DNA of 64,000 nucleotides from Lepidurus packardi (lineage: Eukaryota > Arthropoda > Branchiopoda > Notostraca > Triopsidae): NCBI GenBank assembly GCA_023053545.1, contig JAKZAN010000006.1, forward strand, positions 3,229,001-3,293,000, in the 5' to 3' direction. Shown here in pieces: positions 36,101 through 49,900 of this stretch (within the stretch, counting starts at the first letter, position 1; the number at the start of each line of letters is the position of its first letter). Under the pieces are notes generated by a model. That model was given only the letters and a program-made list of their open reading frames with translations, was not told where the DNA came from and did no database searches. Made by a program: the position numbers and the translations under genes.

Positions 36101-39100
36101 ACATATAGGTTACTAAGCCCCTTTTCCATTCCCCACTTTTATTCTTGAATACACTTACACATACACACAGACGCGTGTCAACACATACACAGATCCATTT
36201 TACAACTGCTCATAGAAGCAAATTGCGGCAATAAGCGTAATTCGCCTCCACTGAATGAATACGAAAAAGGTCAAGTATTGTCTCGAACTAGGATCTGCTT
36301 GGGTCATACAGATGGCTCAAGCTGACCTGCTGTTGGTAAGACGGCAGCAATAAGACACTGCCATATGGCCAATACATTACTACCGCGAACCCAACTGTTT
36401 CGGTTTCGTTACATGCACTTTGCAACCTTTTCGCCAATTAAGCAACTAACTAAACTCGTTCCAGAATGACCATTGTATCGGTTTCTGCCACCTTGAGTCC
36501 AACAGTTTGTTTTCGTGAAAGTTGGCAGAGACGGTAATTTAGCCATTTTCCTTTGCTCTTCTTAAGAAGCAAGGATTGATTACTCGCTTTTGCCTAGTCC
36601 CCTCCCCCCTTAAAAAAAAACTGTTTTAACCAAATCTAAGCGTGTGAACTAGGTCTTGTATAGAAGCTGCTAGCCATTGCAAGATGAATGTCTTTTCTCT
36701 CCAAACTACCTTATCTTTTTTCTTTCCCCTGTGAGCAACAGAAGGACGAACTAGGGCTTATACTACAAGGCGTCAGCAGGTTTACAGGTAAAACCTGCTC
36801 AAAAGCTTCTGGCTCCAAGGTGCAAGCCTAGGAGGGGGAAAATCCATGGGAAAGTCTTCTGGAAATATAGGAACAAGAGTCCAATGAGGCAAGCAACTGT
36901 CAGCGAAAGAAAAAGGAGCCCAATTGTTCTTTCTCGCAGTCGTTCGTCGACTTAATTCGGCAAGAAGTTACATACGAAAAGCGGTAACAAATCTATCAAA
37001 CCAGTCGTGTCGACTCCTGATTTTTTTCTTTCTTTTATAGAAGAAAAAAACAAGCCTTTCTTTTAGCTCCAATAGTTTCTGGACGTCACCAAAGCTTTGC
37101 CTAGAACCAACTGCTCCACTCGACTATTGTTATGGATTCTTTCTTTTTTTTCCCCTTTTCTGCTACAACTAGTTTAGTACAGGTAGCAGCAGCTTTACTA
37201 GCTAGGAACAAAGTATATGACACGGGGGAACAGTCCCAGCACTCGACTCTCATGCAGGAGGAAACAGGAACACAATGCCTTTTCTTACTTATCGCTTCTC
37301 GAATATATGATTCTTTGCCCTATAGACCAGATGAAGTGACCCATGACCAAGGATCAGCAAACATACACGGCTTTTTCTCAGTGTTAAGGGATTTGGGCGA
37401 TTATTTACCGGCTGCAGCATTTACAGCGTAGCCGAGTTTTTTTAAAATTGGATGACAATGCGACGTTTTGTCTTCTATGAAATCTTCCGCTCTCATGAAC
37501 CTTTCTTTTGATAGAAAAATAACACGTATAATACGATAACGAAAAAAAGTTAAACCTGAATACCCAAGCCAGGGAGCTTTTGCCTTTCATATTTTTTTAT
37601 GAAAGCTATGATCCAATTGAGGATCTTGTGTGTCGAAACGTTAGCTAGAAAAGAAGAACGTTTCCTGAATAAGACCCCCACCTGAGTGAGGTAATGGTCA
37701 GTACGCTTACCGGTCCCGTGACTCGCTTCTATATATGGCTTTTTGTTTAGTATATGCAATATGGTGTTCCGTTTCGAGATAATCTCCTTACAATAGCTCA
37801 ATCTTGAGCCGGCTTATAATGCATAGAATGAGAAGATGCACCAAATTAACCGAGAGTCTTCACCTCAGATACAGGACCCTTAAACCTTCTCAAAGTTCAC
37901 AACCAAAACCTTCATCTCAGTATCGCACGTCTTGGCCTAGAACCGAGCCATTTGAAAGTGGGGGAAAAAGTAAGCTCGAAAAAGTAAGGCCGCGAAAAGT
38001 TTCTACACTATGCAAAAAAACCTTCTTACTTGTAGAATTTTCGCTTGGTCGCCCACCCCAGCAAGATCCAAACAGCAAGCCATGGGAACCTATAAAGCTG
38101 AAGGTGGGGTGAAAAGATATAAAGGGTGTATACCGGGGTTCTATTCCCTGTTTCTTGAAGCTCGCTTTGCTGCGGCGTCACAATAACGCTACACTATCCC
38201 TTGTCACAATACATCTTCTTTACTGGTCTGCGTTTTGTCTTGGGCACATAAACTTCTCCACCCTCTCTTGGACTATACAAGTATTGCCTTTGTGCATCCC
38301 CCTGAAAGAGCACTTTTTAGCATTAAAAAATACCTTCTCAGAAAAGCCTCATAGCCTTAAGAAACCCACCTATATGTTTAATAATTATGGCAGCCTTCAG
38401 TCTATGCAGATGGTTTTCAGGAACAACAAGAAAGTAAAATTGGACCATGCCACCGTGCTTCCAAGAATCTCGCCAGGGGCGCTGCAAAACCTCAGTAGTG
38501 CACCACACCACACCATACGTACTGTACACCGGAATACGCTGCAAAAATACCCAAGTGCGTGTGCAGGAATCTATCTCGCTTCTTTGAAACAAAATCCATA
38601 CGTATGGTAGGCAAAAAGGGAAATATACTAGCATTAGCGCGCGTAGATACTACCAGACTTGGAGCAGATGTATACTTCCAACTTTCATAGTCGGTGTCCA
38701 CGGCGGCAGCTGCTCTTGCCTGTCGTTTATACAGCACCGTCCATACGCAAAACGTAAAAAGGCCCGGTGTGTCCGCTCTATGGCTATGGTTCTTTCGACC
38801 TTTTCGTAAGAGTCTTCCCCCCAAGTTTTCTTATTACACATGGGCCCCATAGCTTTCAAATCTACAAGCTAGCCAGGTGTGTGCCGGACGGACTTCGTCT
38901 TCTTACCTTGGGGCTTGGGCTTACTGTGACTATGCGTCCCTGGCGTCCCTCTGTCAGTCCCTTACTCTCAATCCTTCCCTAACGCAATGTCAACTTACTT
39001 TGCCTCAACCCCTTGGCCCGTCCCACTATTCAACCGATTCCAAAAACACATAATACAATCTTCCGCAACCTCGGTCCCAATTTTCCCTCTCCCCAACGTC

Positions 39101-41058
39101 AACCCATGCGTCAGCAAGTGGAGGTATGAATCTATTCAAACGATTTCCCGCCAAATGCTACCAAAAAGTCACAACTCATGCTCAGTCTGTTCAACAAGCA
39201 ATTTGGCGCCCAAAAAAAAGGAAAAAAAAAATCCAGCTGCCTGTACAGATAAAATGTCGCATTGACGAGACCAATCCAAAGTCGATCCCCGGCAATGGCC
39301 GCAGATCTGTTTTGAACAAAGTCCTACTGTTCGCTCGCCTTCTGTCATCATTACAGATGGTAAAAAGAGAATGGTGAAAAATAAAAATAAAAAGGGACGG
39401 AGCGGGGGTGGTAGTATGGTAAGACAAATGAATTTGAGCAGGCCTGAGACATCGGCTCTAAAACTTAATCTTTCAACCCCCCAGACAGTATAACACCCAT
39501 CAAGCTTGTCCATCTTTTACCAGCCGTTTCTTGTTCTTCCTCAGCATGTGGGCTCTTTTTTTCTTTGATGTCCGTTTTGCTCCGTCTGGAAGCGGTAACT
39601 TGCTGGGGGAGGTACAATATTCCTTACAGCTACTGTCTTTGACGAAGACGCACCTTGATCCTTGGCTTATTCGATTTACCAACAAGCTTAGAACGTATAG
39701 CCTTGCAAAAAAAGGAATGAAAGAGAGAAGAAAAAGCTCTAAGCGAAAATGGAATAAGAGCATAACCCCTGTTCAACAGCTGGCCAGGTGCCTGTTGGTG
39801 TTTCTTGGTACTGTGCCGCACACCATACAGGCGTGGTTTACTTCTCCTTAAGGGAAGAGTCTCAATAACAGAGGCACGTGCCAAGATCGGCATTACAAGC
39901 ATACATAAAGTCACGGGAACCACCTTACAGCCTAACCTTCTGAGCAACAGAAGCTCCGGAAATGTTTCTCCGTTCCGTCTCGTGCACTTAACTGCAACGG
40001 GTTTTCTGTCTTTCTTTCTAATTTTATCCCTCACCCTTAAGCTAGAACAACGTATAGACCGTGATCTTACGACATAAAGTGTAGCGTACAACAGGTTGCA
40101 CATGGTGGGTCTTACATCGTTTAATTCAACCGCCAACACCTGACTTGGCACGGGCGACTGGCCCACGTATCGAATAAAAACACTCAAGCCCTTCTATTTG
40201 GTCAAGCACAGCCATATGTTTTTTTGAATGACGTAAGAATTGGTGGAAGAGCGGCCAAATATCACCACCCGGTTGTGGGTTGGAGCTATATACTTCGGTT
40301 CGAACGAAGTTTTCAAGCTGTCAATCTTTAGCAAAAGGCAACGGTCACCTGTGTCCTGTCTGCTTTCTGGAAAATTGGGTATGTGTTCCTGTTCTTACTT
40401 ATACTGACTTCAAGTGCTGGACCATCTGTCCTTGGCCAATGCCCAATGCACAAGTACAACAGCCAGCTGTGCTTCTTGAACAGTACCGGTCAAGCATGAC
40501 TCCCTTTTATTCTTTCTCCCATGCTTGAGGACCTTTTACCTTTATTTTCGAGTCCATTAAGATAGACTTCTCCAACCCTCGTAATCCTTTTCTGTGCACC
40601 AAACTTCATTTTATTTCTACTTTCCAAACGGATTTGAAGAATTATTTCTAAAAAGTCTATCAATATTTCTAGTGATAATCGAGTTTGTTTGCCCTATTTT
40701 GAAGATAATGATGAAAGGCTTATTGGCTACACTTGTCTTAGATTGACGAGCGAACGACAGAAGAAAAAAGTAACCGAGGAAACTATCCTGCTGCCATAAA
40801 CGTGGCAAGAGAACTTCTGAAAAGGAGCATGTCATATAAGCATAGCGAGGTGTATGCAGCTGTTTCCTTCCGTGGTTAGAAAATGGTGCTCCTATTAGCG
40901 TGTGCAAGCACACTAGATGATGACGACGCCTGATTAGCATATAGCCTCTGCTGTACCCACGTTAACACGTACAGTACTGTAGGAAGGAAACATATCGGAC
41001 CCAACCGACGAATTATTTTGCCTTTTAAAATCGAAGGAAAAATCAGTCAGATCTTGTA

Positions 41059-41106
41059 ATAGGCTGACAGAATGTGGAGTCCTTACTCCACATTCTGTCA
41101 GCCTAT
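41059..41106. repeat. perfect 22-bp inverted repeat, 4-base loop
   Basis: Arm ATAGGCTGACAGAATGTGGA plus GT (41059-41080), loop CCTT, and exact reverse complement 41085-41106. It has the same architecture as the hairpin at 29153 but an unrelated sequence. Confidence 0.95.
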
Positions 41107-44100
41107 AAAAAAACAACAAATGGGGCTTCCTTTTTGGAATACCTATTGCCTACTCCATTCTTATTTTCTTTTATTCTATCTGTAGCACCGGGCCTAATCA
41201 GCATGAGCAATTAAATGCAAGCTATCGAGCTACTGCTGGCTCAAAAGACAGATGGAAATCGAACTTTGTACTTTTTAAAAAGAAAAAAGAAAGCAGACTG
41301 GGACTGTGCTCTAACCTAAAGCAAAACCCCTTAGAATAACACTCGGTTTTCAAAATGCCGCATTCGACAGCGCGGCGCATGGCAAAAGTCGTTCGTTTGC
41401 CTCCTAGCCAGCAAACAACTCGCGTGCTGATGGGGCTCTACTGCTTATCGCTATCACACTTGTGGAGCCCACACGGATACGGCTTTTGATTTTAGGCTCA
41501 CGTGGTCGTTTAAACCAGGTGTGGGACATTCTGGCGTCCTCGCAACCTCTTTCTGTTTTTTCCCGCTCAAATAAAACTGAAATCTCAATCCGTCAATCTG
41601 ATATGCTCTGCTTAGCAGTGTAACTCGGGAAGAGCCAAAAAGCCTAGCGTCATACTGTTGGTCCCTTTCTATTGTTAGCATCCTTAGTCTCCTCTCCGAA
41701 GAATCACCCTCAGCCCCATCGGGGTTTGTGTGTGCTGCAATTGTTATCGACGCGTCCCGAGATTTTCGTAGGTATAAAGGGTCCAAAGTGCAGCAGATGG
41801 CTCCATATATGTGTAAGCTTTTGCGCTTGTGTATCGGGATGCAAGAGGCTTTTCTATTCAAACTTACGAAATAGGATGCAATCCGCACCAGAGCGGCGCA
41901 GCAGGCATAGCGACACAATGCGCCCCCCTTATCAGAAAGAAAAGACTGCGTTCCATGGTATAAAGCTTGGCGCTCACCCCATATACCAAAACCAATAATC
42001 CAACAGGTACGAGCAAGGCTCTATAAGGCACGCGTCACATGTATGCCAAATTTGAAGCGGGAAGCTGTATGAAACTAAATATCCTTGTCTTTACGGATTG
42101 GGAAATGCGTAGTCCTCCCACCATTATCTCCGACAGTGTCCAATTACGGCGCCGAATAAACTACGACTCTTCAACTCTTAACTAAAAGACGCGTGCATTT
42201 GGCTGCCTGCTATGCTTATTCTTCGCTAACACTTTGTTGAAAACCCAACACCAGACCACAGATTTTCTACACCAAAGCATACTTTGATCCGCGAGGTTGC
42301 GGTGGAGCGGTATTGCAAGCAAAGGAAACGCTAGAGATCAAACTAAACCGACTTCTATACCGTCTGAAAAAAGAAACAAGACTCGATGATCAGCATTTTG
42401 AGGATTTTAATAAGCCTACCGTAACGCACGTGGATATTGGCTTTAAGAAATGTTGGATACTTGAGACTACGAGCTATCCAAAAAAAGTGTAAGAAACAGC
42501 TTACATTACTGGAAACGTTCAAGATCACAAGCTTTCCCAAAATATTTTACAAACGCAACATCGATTGATCGTCCACAACCCAATATTTGCTTAATACTAT
42601 AATTTTTTACTCGATAAGCTAGCCTTTAATGATTTGAATGACGTATAACATAAATTTTCTTGTAATTAATGGTTTGGGAGCAATGTGCAAAAGCGCGAGA
42701 CTGTTTTGCTAGTTCTGTCACCTACGGAGGATGTGGGGACTCAAAGAAGGGTGGCTCATTTATTAAGTGGCTCTTTGCTATCAGAAAACTTCCTGTGCTT
42801 TTTCTTCCTTCTCACACAGAAGCAACCTTGCGTCCGTTTCCGGGCAAGGGATGGCCCAGGACAATTGAGCTTCCAAGAGATAAGAGCCCCGTACTCACAC
42901 ATAGACAAAAAATAGACAGGATCCCATTAAGGGAGCCAGTTAACATCGTATTCTTACCTGCCCAGGTGTAACCAAGGCTGTTTCCATATAAGGCGCCTGT
43001 CACAGGCTTTAGCTGATGGGTCAAATGAAGAACCCTAAATGACAAGAGGGAGTCCTTTTTTCTCTCATGTCCACCTAGGAAAATCAACTAAAAAGAAAAA
43101 AATACAAGTCATGCGAAAATATAAAACACATAAGAAGTGTATTTTTTTTTCAACGCAACGACTTCCCCTCCCATTTCGTTTTTGCTAAGATTTTGCCTCA
43201 TTTTCACACCCCCTAAAGACAGACCTATCTCGTCACTCAACAGCATGATTAACGAGACGATCCAAGCTATTGACAGCTGGGGAGACAAGAAAAGCATTGG
43301 CCAGTTTAGTCATTAAGCCACCATCTCGTTACTCGGTCTTGTTTCCTACTCTCTATTTCAACGATCGCATATCGACAGACAAAACCCACACAGGACTGAA
43401 TCCCCAATAACGAACCGAATTCACTCGGCACATAATACTAAGACTGCAGCATGCAACGTCTTAGGTTTGTACTTGAAGGGAGCCGAATACGTATCATACT
43501 CAGTAAACATATATGGAATTCCGTATGGCGCCTTAATTATATGGCTAATTACTATACTTAAAAAAATTAAAATTGCAACCATGAAATACGTGTGCGGACT
43601 TCCTTTTATGTTCTCTGACCTTGCTCCTTCTTCCTTTTTTAAAATAAGAATATATACCCAACTTCGTAATTGTTTACTCCCTTCTAAAGTATCAGCTTAG
43701 CAGGAACATGAACCAACGTTTCTCGAGAGGGGTAAAAAAGCCTTTCATGTTTACGTTGTTCAGTGTTTAGATATTAGAACTGTGCTAGGAACAAAAATCA
43801 GCTAAACATGGCAACCATGCACGTACTGTACGTATTCCAAGGATTATGAATGAAACTACAATCTTCTTTTTCAACGTCGGAAAAAGCATTAGGCGAAGCG
43901 CGGAAATGGAGTAATGTATTTCTGCTTGAGACAGCTGTATGACTTAATCATTTACAGAGGATTCCAGAGAGAAAACAATTAGTGACTAGTATTTCTTATC
44001 TTTTTTTTAGTTTTGCGAATATAGTACAAAATTCACATAGGACAGAAAAACTGAAGAGTATAAAAAAAATTTGAGAGGAATTCCTACCAAAATTATTTAC

Positions 44101-46956
44101 AAAAGCCAAAGCCATGTGTCAGCATCCATAGAGTTTTGAAAGCCAGCACAGCTTGATCTCTCTTGGAGCCTAGATTGTGGTTGCAATACAGCGAACCACG
44201 TGTTCGCCAGAAGTCGAGGCTAAAATATTGGTATTCTCCAGATGCAAGCAGTGTGGATCCAAACGCATATAAGTATTACGAAAAAGGCACGTGGTAGCGG
44301 GACGTATGTTGCCCTTACTTTCAGGCTGGCGTACCCGCTACTGGCATGCCTTATTTTCTATGTATCATCTTAGTGGCATCGTTAAGAATTATACAATGCT
44401 AGCAAACCACCCAGTAGCGTTGTATTTTCTTTTTGGACAGATAACTTTCGTTTAGGACAGAAAATGACAGACGAAGACTATAACTACATAGGACTTTTAT
44501 ATAAACAGAGGCCTTGTGGGGTTTCACGGCAAGGAAAACACAACAACAACGCAAAAGCCTAGCCTATTTACCACTATAAATGTTTGGTAATTTTCTATGC
44601 CCTAACGAGCAAGGAAAACACCTTTACTTGAAAAGCTATTATATACCCCATATGGTAATTATTTTCTCGCGGCCTATAAGGTGTTTGGAAGTTCCTTTGG
44701 CACCCTAACTGGCTTTTAGCTTTTGACCGATGCTTTCTGTGTGTCATCGCCCAGGTCTGCGCAGCACAACAGCAAAAGCACCGATGCCAGAAACATCAAG
44801 CATGCCACACAGCAAGGTTATCAGATTCCTTTTCAAGACAGTATCTCGAGCACAGCTGTTTTTACAACAGAAACTGAATTCGCTGTACTCGGCGTTAAGA
44901 AATATTTTTATTTTCTTCTTTATGAACTTGAAACTTATAACCCGCCCCAATTCTTCTCACTTCGGCACCTTCTATTATAATCTAGGAGTTCAGAGTGACC
45001 ACGAACACGTGGAGGGGCAAAAGGGTTTAACAGGTCGCGACCATATGTTACTAACGCACAGCAGCGCACCGTGAAAAGAGCCTTGCGGTTTAACCAAAAC
45101 TTCCGGTCAAGCCAAAAACCTGCTTGGCTGACCTAACAATCGCGACCTTTGAACTTCCTGAGCTTCCGCCTACGGTTGGCACATGTTACGCAAATCGCCT
45201 AACACGGCTTTACTACACCACACACAATAGCGCTAGCACGTGCTAATGGAAGTTTTTGTCTCGTGTCTGTGGATAAATCAGTACATTATTTAGTTTCATT
45301 TTTAAAATGAAAAATCTTAACTGAACAAAAAATATGAAACGTCACTTGGTTTAATTAATGAAATTAGCTTATACTTTTGAATTCCTGCATTTCATCAAGC
45401 ATGAAAGTTTCTGACACGAGTGCATTCCTTGATGGCCGTTAGTGTAAAAAGTAACGTTTGATGTACGAATACCCAGAATTATATTGCTTACCTTTCAACG
45501 GACCTGGCCTTTCACTAAGAGAAATCCGGCTCAAATACATGTCGTGTGAACCTTTTCTGCTGATAAGTCTTTGAGCTGCGGCCCGACAATCGTCCACGTA
45601 CCTTCTTAATGACCACATACCCTGTACAATTCATTAGCATTGCCCCAGAGCCAAAAGAAGGTTTTAGTCTTAATCTTTTCGCCGCTGACTTTTAATCTGA
45701 CGTATCTTTACCAAGTTTACTCCCAATACGAGACCCCTCGTATTCCCCTGGCGTTGATTAATCACCATCGCCTTGTAACGCATAACCCGATCATGCATTC
45801 TCTCTAATAAGAGATACCAATTTAATACCAATTGTTTTACACAACTGTCTTTCCCTTTTACACGCGCAATGCCATTACAAAAAAGTTCATATGGTATGGT
45901 ATAGGATTCATGTGGTTACCAAATCTCGGATCCATCTCATTGGGATGCTACTTGAACTTCCTTAAATTTTCCTTGTCTCGGTCTGCGCTATATTAAAACA
46001 GAAAAGAAGGAACCTAATTAAGATTTCCTTTGATCATTTCGTAGGAATGGCACGCGTCCAGGTAGAATCTTGCAACTCGGGTGTCTTCCTTTAGTATTCA
46101 GTATTACGCGCGCAAGTCCCGTGCACCGCGTGCCTTCAAACGTGGTTAGTAACTTTAACGAGAAAGCAAAAAATCCCCGTATGTCCAAGCAAAACACACA
46201 CAGCAAGAAAACACATACGTCAATTTTTCCTACAAAATGATATCCTAGAAAGAGCCACCTCTTTCTGCATGGTTGGAAAGACAGCAACTTATTTTGTTGT
46301 AAAAATCTTTTAAAGGAAAAGAAGTTGGAACCCAGAAAGTGCTGCCGCCCTGGTGTCCCAAAAAATTTTACAGTGCCCAAAGCGCCTCGTAGGGCAGCGT
46401 AGAGAAAAGGGAAGACCAACGCAAAGCTTGGGGGAAGCCGAGGACGTGAGACCCGCGGCGCACGCGAGTCAGAGTCGCCCCTCGCCAAGTCCTCTCCATG
46501 AGCTCATGTAGAACCCATGGACCTTTTAGTCGACGTTGAAACCTCCGTGAGGCAAGTCGTGCACTACGTCGCGCACAATCTGACGCTCTTGTAAACATAC
46601 TGTCACGAAGTGAACTACACAACTTACATTACTGACGTGAACCGAATTTACCCCGCCCGGGATTATCAATTGGATTACTTTTGGATTTTTGGTTTACAAT
46701 TTGCAGTGGAAGTGTGACACTTGAATGTTTTAGCAACACAGTGCGCCATGCAAACGCAAGCCATTGTTGCCGTGCCGTGCAGCGGAGATTGTTTCTCATC
46801 AAACACAGTCGTCTGATTGTGAGCTTCCCGACCGATCTTATTGCATACAAAGATCGGCGCTTTTTTAAGGAGTTTCCAAGTCGACATTTTGAGCGGGGCT
46901 ACGCGCATTACGTGAGCCCTGTCGACTAACTCCTCGATCGACACTACAACTTCAAC

Positions 46957-49900
46957 ATGGGCTACCTTCATCAATTGTACTGCGTATCGGCAGTGTTCTC
47001 CGTCTTGCTCGTTCTCTTCACCACTCAAGTAAATACTACGTCCGATTTTGTTGATGTGTGTCCTTTTTAACTTGTCCAACAACCTCAAAAACGTGTCTTA
47101 TTGCTTTTTAGGTGGCCAGCTCGGGAGTTTTCGAATTACGGTTGCGATCATTCAGCAATGACCTGGGTCGCGACGTGGAAGGCAATTGCTGCCGTGGATT
47201 ACGTCTGTCGAATAACGGTGCTTGCAGTGATACTTGTGTCACCAAGTTCCAAGTGTGTTTAAAGCATTATCAAGCCAATATCGATCCCAATCCGCCTTGC
47301 ACTTATGGCGGTTTAGTCACGCCCGTTTTGGCCAACAATAGTGTAGTGTTGGGTGATGATACAACCGTCACCACCTCAGGATTTACCAACCCAATGCAGT
47401 TCCCGTTTGGTTTCACCTGGCCGGTAAGTCTTGTTATTAGCGCAGTTTCTGTGAACGTAACCCACTGAACTTTCTCAGCCTCTTCCACGTCTAAAGTAAC
47501 CGCATATTTATGTTAGACAAGAAAGCTAAGAGAGAGAAAAAGAAAATCCCACTCATTCATCCTTTTCCAGTGGTGTTTGTCTTGCCCTTCGAGAGCTAGA
47601 ACTCCCACCTTGTTTTCCTTCTCCGTGAATCTCACGCACTAGTCTTCACCTGTCAGTTGTGACGATTTAGTTTATGTCTACCTGTACGTGTTCATAGTTC
47701 ATCTGCAGGTTTACCCATTAAGAATGAAAAGTTGCAAACGGGTAAACCAAGCTATGCCGTTGCAATTATCTGCCGGGCGAAAATCATACATTGTAACGGA
47801 AAAACGCCGAACATGAACTCGTACGAGTTTTTGCACGCTTTGCTCTCCTTTCAAGGGCCTTAGGCTCAAAGAGTTAAAAACCCTATGTACTCCTTTATTC
47901 CCCCCGACTAATGATGTGTGTTTACTTTCCAGGGTGATTTCGTCCTTATCATTGACGCCTTGCACGAAACTCCTGCTAATGGATCCATCGCAGCAGGTAA
48001 ACCACAATAACTTTGTCTTGTCTATCTGGAAGTGGAAGTTTGGTTCTTTTTGTTTTTCTTTGTTGCAATGCTGGATTCGATTACCGTCTGAAGGGGGAAA
48101 AGGATCTGTTTAACACGCTTATGTGAAAATCTCTCGTGGCGAGTATTCTAACAAAGATTTTCTCAAAAAAGAAGAAAAACAGACCTGAAAAGATGGAAAA
48201 GAAAATATAGAAAAAAAGGTGGCAGAACAAGGGAGCAGGGAACCCTTGGGTGCCCTTCGTCCCTCTTAGTTTTTCCCAGGCTTGCCATCCCAGTCCGAAG
48301 GTTCCCAGCGTCTGAAGTATAGCGGAACCACGTTTTCTATAAAGGAGCGAGCTAGCAGTCCAGGGACAAGTCCTTTTTACCTCTCAGGTGTATATATCAA
48401 TCTCAGCAGCATATGCTCTTCGTGTCCTCCGTTCCCGGTTAGTTTTACCCCGTCCAGAAGACATTCAAAACCACCATCAGAACATAAAAGATGGAAGCCA
48501 GGGAAATAATGATTCCTTAACCTGCTTATCGCAGTTCAAACATCTCGACAACAGCTACCGCTCCTTTTGATTTTCATCAGCATGCAAAATCTCAAGACCT
48601 CTCCAAACTTATCTTCCTAATGAAGTCTTAAGACATGCGCACCAATCCACCTCAACGACCGCACACATTTTTAAGTCGTACGCAATCACTTACTCCGGAA
48701 TGCCCTCCCCCCCCCCCCCCCCTTCTTCTTCTTTCATAATCCCTAAAGCATGGCATTAAAGAAAAATAAAAAATTAGCGGGACAAAAGACCATCCATCAA
48801 AGTTTGTTATGCCCTGGAGTTGGAACCAACACGTAACATGGACTCTATCGCTCTGCATGATGTGAACCTGGCAAGCATTTGAAGTTTCCTTTTTGCTATC
48901 CTACCACAACAACCCAGGACTAACTTGTTTCGCTTTCTTTTCAAGCTTCCCACTAAGCTCCCTATGGCTGTAATTTGGACTTCCGGTCATTTACTTTTGG
49001 CTGCTTACGAGCCTAAACTTCTTCACTTTGGACCATACACACCGTAGAGTACATATGCTACCAACAAAACACGGTGTGTTCCGTCGTACCTTGACTGAGT
49101 GGTTATATGTCCATCCAGTTCAGGCCCTGTTTTGTTTCTCATGTCTTGGCCACTCCAAAAGTTGCACACACGAGAGCTTTACACCAGTCTTTGGTCTACC
49201 TACTTCCTCTTTCTTTCCCCCAGAACTTTCCCAGGAGGTTACCGACTTCGACTCAAGACATCTAAACTCGTCTTAGTTGCCACGCTACAAGCGCTCGTAA
49301 CAGGCCAATCAAGTTAAAATTAGAGACGGGATTAATTTTCTTTTCATTGTTGGTCTTTTTTTTCACGTGTGGCCACAGTAAAAGGAAGTATGGCACTAGT
49401 GTAGTTTTACCCACCCCCATAAAAACGTGCCAATATTTTTAAAAAATAGTTTTTGAAACCGTGTCACAATAGCTGAGCAAAACATCTGCCTAGCAAACAC
49501 TACAAGATTCGGAACCCCCCTTAGCCCAATTTTTTTTTTCTGCGGAACCAAAGCAAAGGAGACCTAGGAAATAAACCAAACTCCCCATCCCCTTCTGGAG
49601 TAGGAGGAACAGTTTGGGGTTTCCATCCGGTGGTTGATGCCTAGGCTGCCAAATGCTGTCGTGAAAAGAGCGAAAAGCGAGTGAGAGTATAGACCTATTC
49701 TCTCTCTCTCCGTCTCTCGACGACCATCTGTTTCATAGAAGCTTGCCATTGCACGGTGCCGGACCTTTCAGAGCGTGGGAGGATGGGGGAGACTGCAAGA
49801 CATACACATACACACGACCGTGCTCATTCATTAAGTTCGAGAGGCACACAAGTTTCGTAAAACGACCATTTTTCTGTCATTAAACCTTCAACAAGTTAGA

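Larger units (their letters stand above)
17886..46956. other. 29-kb gene-free region between serpin and Delta
   Basis: Read on both strands, this region gives no protein family, tRNA or snoRNA that I can support. Its open frames (for example - 39630-40187, + 28460-28918, + 38155-38610, - 46018-46488) lack motifs and look random. It holds two perfect hairpins (29153-29208 and 41059-41106), a G14 tract (30178-30191) and a short TA run (26446-26458). As it precedes Delta, whose arthropod relatives have extensive distal enhancers, it is a likely regulatory domain. Upstream non-coding Delta exons could also be hidden here. Confidence 0.5.

Noticed and set aside
39630-40187. 185-codon open frame on -, and similar frames at 13950-14492 (-), 28460-28918 (+), 38155-38610 (+), 46018-46488 (-)
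   Set aside because: No motif, signal or splice context; composition like random AT-rich DNA; other frames are equally open in places.
40690-40820. ATGATGA near 40708 with CTGA near 40815 as a possible snoRNA
   Set aside because: Spacing too long, no stem and no rRNA-complementary guide recognised.
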